From: Vespula vulgaris
Lineage: Eukaryota > Arthropoda > Insecta > Hymenoptera > Vespidae
Direction: 5' to 3'
Assembly: GCF_905475345.1 (NCBI RefSeq)
Contig: NC_066587.1
Span: 7,149,070-7,213,069 of the forward strand
Length of the DNA stretch: 64,000 bases
Shown here: positions 27,887-39,300 of the stretch, one piece after another
Layout: each line of letters begins with the position of its first letter
Numbering within the stretch: position 1 is the stretch's first letter
Program-made: the position numbers and the translations under genes
The notes under the pieces: model-generated
Told to the model about the DNA's origin: nothing
Databases searched by the model: none
What the model saw: the letters and a program-made list of their open reading frames with translations, nothing else

Positions 27887-28474
27887 GGCAATTAAAAGCT
27901 ATTACAAATTTTTCAAATTCACGATGATATTACGTCTTTCAAAAAGAAAAAAAAAAATGCCACATGGACTTTAGAAGTACCTTTATTAAGATTTAATATT
28001 TATTTTATGCGTATTAGTTTCTTTGTAAATGTTTCTATCAAGATACAGATTTTTGGAGTTTACAATTATGAGAAATGTTGCTCGAAAAGAAAAAATACAA
28101 TAAAATAAGAATTAACGTACATATGTACACGATTAATATAAATACCAGAATAAAAATTTTTGACGAGTAATCGTAGGTGATTCATAAATAAAGTAATGCG
28201 CGCCAACAATACTTTAAACGTATTGGTCAACCTTCCTACAGGCCGATTTGATAACTCGAAATTTCGACCAATGGTATGTTTGAAAGACGCAAAGTTTCTT
28301 CTGCATATATATTAGTGCGCTTTTATTGGAACACCGAGTGTAGATCAAGTGCATGCTACCGGTGTATGGTGTTGATTAATGTATTCTGCCGGTGCGTGCT
28401 TATGACGTTGTGTTGTTTACTGCAGTACGGAAATTCTTTTCAATAAATAACAAATTTCACTTTTGTTGAAGATT
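27887..28474. promoter_or_regulatory. divergent promoter region, Rpe / CTP synthase
   Basis: A 588-bp gap between divergent start codons. CCAAT-type boxes appear at 28222-28226 (reverse orientation) and 28268-28272 (forward). No other gene is recognisable. Confidence 0.45.
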
Positions 28475-31400
28475 ATGAAGTATATTTTAGTAACCGGTGG
28501 TGTTATAAGTGGTGTTGGAAAGGGTGTAATAGCAAGCTCTTTTGGTACAATATTGAAACATTGCGGTATTCAAGTAACATCCATCAAAATAGATCCTTAC
28601 ATAAATATAGATGCCGGTACTTTTTCACCATATGAGCACGGTAAAACAATAAAATAAATAATATTTATTTTTATCATTTCTTCATTATTTTTCTTAAGTT
28701 TTCTTGATATTCATTAATAGATTCTTTCTTTGCAAAATTCTATGAAGAGGAAGCGTGTACTATTGGCAGCCATATTGTATGCTTTTACCCGCCTTGGTCC
28801 CGTGACCACGTGCTTTTCTATTAAGCAGTTTTTTTTTTTTTAGTAAACAATAAATTTCCTTTCCCACACAAATTTGAAAAATTCAATCATGAACATTTGA
28901 TCTATTAAAAATAGATGCTAATCTATTATGTTTTTCTTTCAACTTAAAGCGTATAGAAGTATACTTATTGAGAAATATTTCTTGGTACTTTGCTTTCTTT
29001 GATTTCTTTTGTTTGAGATTGCATTGTAACAGAGACTTGTTTATTGAAATCGTATACTTTGATTACTAATTGTAGTTATTCCTCTATTGTCTTATACGTA
29101 TCCTATGTCAGGTGTTATTACTAAGAATGAAACTAATATCTACGACGATGTTTTTTTTTTTATAGGAGAAGTTTACGTGCTTGATGATGGAGGAGAAGTA
29201 GATCTAGATTTAGGGAATTATGAACGTTTCCTAGATATTATATTACATAAGGAAAATAATATTACTACGGGAAAAATTTATCAACATGTTATTACAAAAG
29301 AAAGACGTGGTGATTATTTAGGCAAGACAGTGCAAGGTATATAAAGAAATTTTAATTATAAGAGAGAGGTTTAATAAGCATATGAATAATTAAAATTGTC
29401 TTTTTTAGTGGTACCGCATATTACAGACGCTATACAAGAATGGGTTGAAAAAGTTGCTAATCAGTCTGTATCTGAAGATGGTGGTAAACCAGAGGTGATA
29501 TATACTTTTGAAATAATTGAATTAAATTAGGAATATAATTTTGGTGCCTGGCTTAAATTTGGTATTTATCATTTTATAATTTTAGGTATGTATCGTTGAA
29601 CTTGGTGGAACAATTGGAGATATCGAAGGGATGCCATTTGTAGAAGCTTTCAGACAATTTCAATTCAGAGTTAAAAGGGAGAACTTTTGTTGTGCTCATG
29701 TCTCCTTAGTACCGCAGGTATGTAAAAAATTCAATCCGTATTATTTTCTTTTTCAATTATAGTACATGTCTCTGAATTTGTGCCAAAATACCAACTAGTA
29801 TTATTTTTGGACCAGTAACATGATGTAAATGATTTTAGTATATTTTGGTATAATAATAAATGAGTTATTATAAAATATAGAGCATATAGATCAATAGAAT
29901 ATTATGAATTTTAGCCACGTTGTACCGGAGAACCAAAAACTAAACCAACTCAATCAAGTGTAAGAGAATTGCGTGGTCTAGGATTATCTCCTGATCTAAT
30001 AGTTTGTAGATCTGAAAAGCCTATAGGTGATGCGGTAAAAGAAAAAATCTCAAGTTTTTGTCATGTAGGACCGGACCAGGTAATACATTTTCTAGATTAT
30101 TTTTAACAAATATATATATTAATTGCATGAGAAATATCAAGAATAATTAAAATGGTCTTTTGGCAGGTGATAACTATCCATGACTTATCATCTATATATC
30201 GTGTACCCCTTCTTCTGGAAAATCAAGGTGTCATAGAATTTCTTAACGACAGATTACAGTTAAACATTAGTATGCCACGTCCTCGTTATTTTATGCGTAA
30301 GTGGAAGGATTTGGCTGATCGAATCGATCATTTAAGAAAAGATGTAAATATCGCTTTAGTAGGAAAATATACAAAGTTAGAAGATTCATATGCCTCAATT
30401 ATAAAAGCATTGCAACATGCTTCTGTGCAAGTTGGCTATCGTTTAAATTTAACAGTAAGATATTTTTTGCCGTCACGTGATACGTGCTGTCGTTATTTTT
30501 ATTTGTCTTTTTTAATAAAACATTATTTCAGTTTATAGAAGCTGCTAATTTAGAAAATTCTACTAAAGCAGATAACCCTGTTTTGTATCATGAAACTTGG
30601 CAGAAGCTTTGCAAGAGCAAGTAAGTTTAAAATTGTATCATGCTTTTATTAGAGTATAATAAGAATACAATAAGAATATTATATAACTCTGTAATCTTAC
30701 AGTGGTGTGGTAGTTCCTGGTGGTTTTGGCAAGAGAGGCATAGAAGGAAAAATGGAAGCATGTAAATGGTGTAGAACGAATGATGTACCCTTTTTAGGGA
30801 TATGTTTGGGTTTGCAAGTTGCAGTTATAGAATTTGCAAGAAACGTTCTAAATATAGAAACAGCACATAGTACAGAAATTGATCCAAACACGGATCATCC
30901 AATTATAATAGACATGCCAGAACATAATCAAGGCCAAATGGGTGGAACTATGAGACTTGGAAAAAGATATACACGTTTTAAACCAGAGGAAAATTCTATC
31001 TTAAGTAAATGGATTAAAATTTATCATTAAAATACGTATTCTTAAGTGTTCATTTTATAATATTTATATAATTTCGCAGAACAATTATATGGAAACAAAA
31101 ACTATATAGAAGAGAGACATAGACACAGATATGAGGTAAATCCACAATATGTTGAAGTTTTAGAAGAGGCAGGATTAATATTTGTGGGTAAGTTAGACTA
31201 AATAATCGATATCGAATCGCTAATAATCCCTATTATATTTTGTACTTCACTCTAACGTTTAAAAAATACTAATTCCATACATTAGGTAGAGACGAAGATA
31301 ATGTTCGTATGGAGATAGCAGAACTCAATGGAAATAATTATTATGTTGCTACGCAATTTCACCCAGAATATTTATCCAGGCCTTTAAAACCATCACCTCC

Positions 31401-31679
31401 TTTCTTAGGTTTAATTTTGGCTAGTATTGGTAAATTAAAACATTATTTGGCAAGAGGGTGTAAATTATCGCCACGTGAACTCAGTGATAACGAATCTGGT
31501 AATACATTATTTTGCATCATTATGTAGCATATGTAGAAATATATACAAGTATAAATATTTTAATATATTACAATTTCTTTTTTTTTTTAGATACAGAATA
31601 TCCACTTATTGAATCAACAAAGTTACAGTCATCAAGTGAAGCAAGTAAAAGTAATAGCGTTGTTTCTAGTAATGATTAG
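28475..31679 (+). CDS. CTPsyn: CTP synthase
   Basis: Eleven exons: 28475-28640, 29166-29336, 29409-29494, 29586-29717, 29915-30079, 30167-30454, 30532-30620, 30703-31004, 31080-31187, 31286-31498 and 31591-31679. Phases agree throughout and give 602 residues (human about 591). The cytosolic enzyme makes CTP from UTP with ATP and glutamine and can assemble into filaments. The N-terminal synthase domain starts MKYILVTGGVISGVGKGV (P-loop-like) and includes HGEVYVLDDGGEVDLDLGNYE and VELGGTIGDIEGMPF. The C-terminal class I glutaminase has GGFGKRG, FLGICLGLQ with nucleophile Cys at about residue 400, ERHRHRYEVNP, and QFHPEY with the catalytic His/Glu. The last exon adds a Ser-rich tail. AATAAA at 32166 is a candidate polyadenylation signal. 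Confidence 0.96.
28769..28812 (+). promoter_or_regulatory. E-box and GCCAT-type motif in CTP synthase intron 1
   Basis: A locally GC-richer stretch of the first intron has GCCATATT at 28769-28776 (Pho/YY1-like core) and a perfect CACGTG at 28807-28812. CACGTG is the canonical Myc/Max site, and Myc is known to raise CTP synthase expression in flies. Function here is inferred from motif and position only. Confidence 0.35.
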
Positions 31680-33391
31680 TAGAAGTTTTAAATACATTGA
31701 TACAAGATATGTTTATATTAAGTAGGAAATATGAGTTTAACTGCAATATAATCTACATTTTTTAATATATCTTGGTACACATTTAAAAAATGTATATTAT
31801 ATATTATATTCCAAATTAATTGTTTAATATTGATTGTGAAATTAGAACGTTATAGTACATATTACTATATATACTATATTTCTTTCAATTTTTGTTTGTA
31901 AATTTTATATTTATATATATAGTTTTTCCTAGAGCTGAAACCAAACTGCCCGCACACAAGTATATGAAAAATATATTGTTTCACATTTCTAATTATATCG
32001 ATATACAGGATGATCTTAGAATAGATAAAAAATATATAGATCACCCTATATATTAATTTTATAATTTAGTTTCTCTTCTTTGATAAGAGTAAGATTTATA
32101 TTATTTTTCTATTGAACTAAAAATATTATATATTATTAAAATTATTGTTATGCGCGTTTGTATGCAATAAAAGAAAATTATATCAGGTAGAAAAAAGTGC
32201 AGAAAGTTGTTTGTGTTTATCATATACTCAACTTATATAACTATACCTATATAGAAAAATTGAAGAGAGAAAATTTTAATAAACTTCATGTTATTATTTA
32301 TCAGTACCTTGTGTATGTTTGCTTTTATTTGACAATAAATGTCATGCTCTAATTACAATTTATCAAATACAATTTAATGGTAAAAATAATAAAAGTTGCT
32401 CATATAAAAATGTCATATTTACATACATTTCCATCATAATATCTTGAGTATATAATTAAGAATAGTATACTAGATTAATTGTTAAGTTAGCATTGTGGAT
32501 TTATATCTCCTAAATTATGTGAAACTAAAGATCTGTAAAAACATAATTAACGAACAAAAATAAAACAAATAAAAATTAAAATTAAAAAAAAAAAAAAATG
32601 CACTTTGGACGGTAAACATTACAACTAATACTGAGTGAGTTAATATAAAAAGAAATGTAACTGTAATAAAATCGCTTTTGTACATTGAAAAGAAGTTTTG
32701 ATCATATGAGAAATTCTTAAAATTAATCACTAACTGACACAAAAAGATCAATGTAAATTTTAACGATGTCTGCGTTAGTTTTAATAATATTAATATAAAA
32801 GTTACGACACAGAAATCGAAAAATAAAATCTGTATTAATAATGCTGAGCTATTTTTGCTACTTTGACTTGGATTAATAATTATAAATTATATTTTTGACT
32901 AATTATAAAGTCAGATGTACAGTTAATAAATATTAATATATCTACAATTACAGTATAAATACTTACATATATAAGTATTTATATGAAATAATTGAGCCAT
33001 TTGTAATAATTTTTGAAAATAATCATATTTTCGTAATTAAAAAATATGGCTCGTTTGTCCCTGCACTAATAAAATTCTTATATAGTTTTCCGTTTTATTG
33101 ATCGAGGCAATTCATTCGACATTTATTTTCTGAGCTTGTTGAACTTAAAGTTCTCTTTTGTAATTAATAATAGCAATTATTGTAACATCTTCGTTGATTT
33201 ATCTTATAACTGTATAAAGTGGTAGACAGCCATTTCTACTATATCAAATACTTATCATTAATTTTATAATTACATGGGAATAGAGAAACAAAGTATAAAT
33301 CTCGGACTTTCATCTCGTTACATATACTTTTTTCTCTTAATAATATATCCAAAGATAAACGTGCACTCGTTAATTATATTACCTTATAGAT
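31680..33391. other. convergent 3' region between CTP synthase and Neurexin IV
   Basis: AT-rich 1.7 kb without a recognisable gene. It includes the probable 3' end of CTP synthase (AATAAA at 32166-32171), a 51-bp inverted-repeat unit at 32002-32052, and the probable 3' UTR of Neurexin IV on the minus strand. Confidence 0.45.
32002..32052. repeat. 51-bp inverted-repeat unit, possible transposon remnant
   Basis: The left arm TATACAGGATGATC (32002-32015) and the reverse complement of the right arm (32039-32052), TATATAGGGTGATC, agree at 12 of 14 positions. A terminus of the CAGGRTGATTC kind also occurs at 37662 in a Neurexin IV intron, suggesting a shared repeat family. Confidence 0.45.
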
Positions 33392-36300
33392 TTATATAAA
33401 CCATTCTTTTTTCTTTTGAACTTGATGGCCAGTCGTAGAGTGTACAACCGCTGAATCTGGGTCTAACGCAATTTCGGCACCTTTATCTTCTTGAGTCAAA
33501 TATTCGCCTTTATGCCTCGACATGTATCTTCCTATAAGTACTGCCATAATAACTAAAGCTATGATAATAACAGCTAATACACTTCCTAAGATTGCAGTAT
33601 CAGTTTCATTATAAGCAGCTCTAACTTTGTCTTCGTCTACGTCAGGTGGTGGTCGCGTTTCAACGATATTTGGTGGATGCGTAATTGGTTCTACTCCGCA
33701 AAAATCTTCTGTAACGGGCGTGTTACTTAAAGATCTAACATTTCCTGGTCCATTTTCTTGAAAGAGTAACTTCAAAGGATATATGTCATCGAATTCGACC
33801 CTAGATATACAACCTGCGAATCCTTCCGTCATAGATTCATTTTTACCTATATACATGTATTGAATATTATTGAATTGAGCATCAGCGGAAGTTTTAATAT
33901 CAAAGTGGAACTCTTTCGGTTCATAATTATCAACTTTCAAGACGAGAGTGGATCCAGAATTTTTCCTACTTAATCTAACGTCGTGATACTGGCCTAAACC
34001 GAAATGTTTTGACGGAAATATAACTTCCTGTCGTTCGAAACCGAAATCAAAAACAACGCGTAAATGACCACTGTTAGAAACCATAATCGTCATATATTCT
34101 CCTGAAATATTTGAGAACAGACCAAGTAAGAAACCTTTAGGATTAGTCGTTGTAAATCCAACTCTAATCTTTTCTGAAATTGTAGAACGCCAACTGCCCA
34201 TAAAGTCATACTTTATCATCGAGTTCGACCGCATGTTAACGCCAATTTCTGAAACACAGGTAAAAAAGAAAGCATTAACAATGATGGTAAGATATACATA
34301 TTTGTACAAATTATACACGTATAAAATTCTGTTAAATTTACCATCCGCACAAATTGGTCCTTTGAATGCAGTCCAACGACAGTCGCACCAATATCCGTTA
34401 TATTTTTCATGGCATGTACCATTATTAAGACACGGATTACTTTCACATCGTCCTACGCAATCTTCACTTATACCATACATTCCACGTCTTGCATAACTTC
34501 TAATATCTTGTAATTGTCCATTTAAAAGCAAAGCTCTTATACAGCCTACAAAGCCGTCCCTGTAATCAACAGTTGCTCCAATTACCAAATCTGAAGTAAG
34601 ATGAAGCGCACGCACTGGTCCAGGTGGTTCTCTAACTTCGTTTTTCAATGCTCCGTCAATAACTATTCTAGCTTCTTTACGATTTCTTTCGACGGAAACG
34701 GAATGCCATTGATTGTCAGCTAATTTATAAGACGTGTCAACGCTTACTGCAAGTGGTCCACCACCTGCTTGATATTGGAAATGTATCTGATTTCCACCGT
34801 TTATAGAAACTTTGATATAATCCGTAGGACCCTTGCTATGAATAATTACAGCATTATCAATCGTCGTCTTGAATTCAAAATAAATATCTCCACTATGGCC
34901 GATATCGAAAGTAGGTAGATTAATAGTAGCGTCAACAATGCGGAACGTTACTACGTTCTTGAACAAATCTATAACAAAAATAATGATATCAAATTATAAT
35001 AAGTTAAAAGATCTATACAACGAGTCCACGTTACAATTAATATCGTAGCAATATACGGATATCGAATATATTTACACAACATTGTAAACTAGCTTGATAT
35101 AATTGTGTATAATAAATTATAGACAATAGAGCGCCGCACGTATATCAGGTACGATGCGTACGCTAGTACAACAAAGAGCATATATACATAGATTAATACT
35201 GATTATAATTATTTCTAATCCATTAAGGGTTGAACTCACGCAGGTGAGTTCTTCGATCATTTTGTGGAATAGTATGATTAGCGATACGTATGTCAAATAT
35301 GGAAATACACAGCATGTACAAAGAGTAGCACAGATAAGATAGTAATTATCGGAAGGATGTGAGTCGTCCTAAGTCAAAACGACCAAGATTGACTCACGGG
35401 TAACCAAAAGTTTGATATAGGATACTTTCAGTTTTTCAAAGTTCTATTTATATGTACTAGTTATGATAAATAAAAACTCACAAACGTTGTACAAATATAT
35501 ACTACGATTATATGGATCTAAAAAAAAATGTTACATCTATTTCATCAATCAATATGCATTATTGTTAGTAATCCTATAGAAACCTTTAGTTTTTTTTACA
35601 CAGTATCGTCGGATCGCTATTTGGTGACGACGGATATAGAAAATCCTTAATAATATAATTCAATTACAAGCAAATTCCTTCAATTAATTTCGTAAGCTTA
35701 ACATTAAAAAATTCCACTGAAAAACGATCCTACCTCTTACCTGATCCTACTTTAATAGAATACCAAGGTAACTCAGATCCTTATAAACAGTTGAAAATGA
35801 ATTAACTAAAATTATAAAATGTAAATATAGAAAGATGGTATAAATTTTACGTACCATCTCCTTCACAAATAAGTGGTCCCAGGGTATATTTGCCTTCTTT
35901 TTCATCCAATGGCGTGCCGGTATCTCCGAAGCGTAATTGTTTCACAGGAAGATATTCCTTCTCCGTTATATCTCCGCTATCTTCAAGTCTACCTTCTAAG
36001 TCAGCATCACAGTTACACCATTTACTTGGATCTGCACAATTTCCGAGTATTCCACATTCGCATTTACGTGAACCTGGCAAAGCGCCACCCCAATAATCCA
36101 TTTTTTGATTCTGTCTGCTTACCCACCATGAATTTGGTTTAAAGTAATCATTCTGTGAAACTAAAAGTTATAATTAGTATAAGCAATTTCAATGCTAGTT
36201 TAATAATGTTTTTTAAATCTGAAATAAAATAGAACAAGTAATAAAGTTAGTTTATTTTTACCTGGCGAATTAAATAATTTTGAGTGTTTACATTCGTACT

Positions 36301-39300
36301 TTATTCTTTGACTACATCTCGTTGATCGATTTAAGAAAGCTTCTATTTGATCGAGATCAGCGTCATAACTGATATCCTGAATAAAACTGCCTGGTTCTTC
36401 AAATCCATCAACGGGTGTTGGGACTTCGTTGCTATGCCTTAGAACTGTCATTACACGTCCATCGGCAAAAAATTCACAAGTGACTGGAAAGGGTGCTAAT
36501 GGTCCGCTTCCGTCAACGTCAATTTTAATTTCTGCTCTTTGATTTACTGAATTCATATTTTTATACGCCTCACAGGATAAAGGATGCAATGCTAATTAAA
36601 ATAGATATAATGATTTAATTGTATAATATTTGTGATGTAAAGTAATATATAACAAATAATTATTCATTTACTATAGAATATTTACATGTGTGACAAACAG
36701 CTCCTGAATAACCAGTATTGGCACAATCGCAGAAGAATTCATCAGAATTTTGAGTACATATACCAGAGTGTTTACAAGGATTAGGATTACAACGATCGAC
36801 CATTTGACAAGCATCAAAAACAACTTCATTTTTGCAACAATATTCTTCCTCTTTCCAATCAGTTGGTAACTTATAATTTCCATCAATACTTATCATTCTC
36901 ATACAGCCAACAAATCCACGATTACTTTCTTCTCCTGTCATACCACCTACCCAATATAATGATCCAGTTATCATTTCCAAAATACGTTTAGTTCTCATAG
37001 GTCTACCATCGACATTTAGTATAAGAGTATTTTTTGCTACTGTTAAGATGACCTGATGCCACTTTCCATCATTAAATTTTTCATCAAAATTATCTAAAAT
37101 CACTTTTGAATTTCCTTTTGTTTCGATTTCGATTTTCAATTTGCCTTGTTCTAAAAATAGCTGCAAATGTTGAAATTTATTAATTAAAGTATCTTCTTTA
37201 TTTATCAACAGATATTGTATATATATATATATATATGTATATATATTTACTAACTTTAACGTATCCTGGAGATGTAAATTTATGATAAAGAATTATTCCT
37301 CGATCCTCGTAACTTCGAAATCCAAGAGAAACGTTCAACGACGGAATACCCTCGTAACCTTTAAGCCGAGCATAAGATCCAGGTGTTAAAAATGATATAG
37401 GAATGACAGGAGGCTCAGGACAATTATAAATCGTATGAATCTTATGATATTTTAGGTTTTCTCCGGTAAGTTCAGTTTCTCTTAATTCATGAATAATATT
37501 GGTAGTATTCAAATAAAAATTTTCTATACACCCTGTGAAATTTTGACCTATTACTAAACCTTCCTGTTTGTTAGGTACTCCACCAATATAAAGCTGTAAA
37601 AGTAAAATAAATATAATTGTTGCTTACACATTTACACATGCACGCGCGTACACACACGCATACAGAATGATTCATAAAAAAAAGATCTTAAATTTTAGAT
37701 GATTTTTGAAGTAATTTTTTTTGTTAAAAAGTTCATATAAACATGGATCCATTTTCGAACGATTACGGAGCATAATTGTTGCATTTCAAGCTAAAATTCT
37801 ATTACAATAATCTACATTTTGAGATAGATAACTGATAAACTTGTAGTTTATATCTTCACTGTGTTTTTGTTACCATACATTTTCAAATGTAGTATATTTT
37901 GCTTCGCTATATTGTTGCGTTCATGTATAATACAGTTGTCCGCGTTTAGTTATACCAAATAAATAAATCTAGCGTCGCTATAGTTCGAAAACGGATATAT
38001 GTTTATATGAATTTTTTTATTATGATCTCAGAAATTATATCGTAAATTTATGACCTTCCTTCGTGAATTATATGTTTGTGTATATATATACCCATCGAAC
38101 TTACTGCTCTATTTAAATCTAGTCGATGAAATTCTCCTTTAACTCTTCCTTTTATTAACACTCTATCAACAGAGAAAGAGATATTTTTTCTATTTCTTGA
38201 TATAACAACATCATGCCACATATTATCATCCAAAAGACTTCCTACTGATAAACTCGTCATAACACCAGATCCAAGATCGATATTCAATAACATTCTATTA
38301 TCACGTAATTGTAATGCGATAAAATCCCCTTGTGTACCACGTGAATACATTAATATACCATCTGCAAAGTTTGTTTTAAAACGAAAACGTATAGAATGTC
38401 TATCTGTCTCGATTGGTTCTCTTAATAAATCCAAACGAACCAAAGATGATCCATTAAATGATAATACATCGGATTCTGTAAATATAAAATAAAATTATTG
38501 TAATTGCGTATATCATCAATTTATGTATTACTTCGTGTTTTTAATATTTACCGTAATCACATCCGTATAATTCAAGTCTCAATGATATTCTATCTCGCCA
38601 CCTGGTTGGATTTATTCTTATCCATTGTGCAATAATTGGGACTTCAAATTTATTAAGTTTGATAGTATCTCCATTCGTATTTCCTTTGAACATCTAAAGA
38701 AGAATATATTACAAATTTAATAAAATAGATATATTGATCATATTGATAAATAAACTTATATGTTTTTTATATTTGATACAATAAAAAGAAAATAATAAAT
38801 ACCAATAATATATTAGTATGCTATATGCATAAAATTTTATTTTAGCAATAATCATATTCAATGAATAGAAACATGCATATAAATATTGTTAGTATTGTTA
38901 GGATATCAGTTGTTAATTAAAGCATTTAAGTGCAATGAAACATTCCAGATTCTATGAACTATAATGATTTAATATAAATAATATGATTTCTATTAGAAAG
39001 ATATCGTCCCTTAAAAAATTATTTGTACTACTCATAGAATAACTGTAACAAGAGAGTTTTGGAGTAGATTAGATGTCAACATTTTAGATTTAAATAATTC
39101 GAAAATCTACAGGAAAGTACCGATAAAACAAAAATCGTGTACTGGTATACATTTTATCAACCCAAAGATGTTAATCAAATCCTGCATAAAAATATATATG
39201 TAGTCAACTCTAGATACTTTTAAAAAAAAGAAAAAAGAAAAAAAAAGAAAAGAAAATCTCAACTTTTATCGTTTTTTATCCAATACCTCATCTACACCAT

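Noticed and set aside
34216..34496. Short frames on both strands overlapping the Nrx-IV exon junction
   Set aside because: Shadows of the real Nrx-IV frame in other phases.
35154..35342. 62-codon plus-strand frame in the Nrx-IV intron between fibrinogen-like and third laminin-G exons
   Set aside because: No family match and it would be antisense to the gene; the exons on both sides already join in phase without an extra exon.
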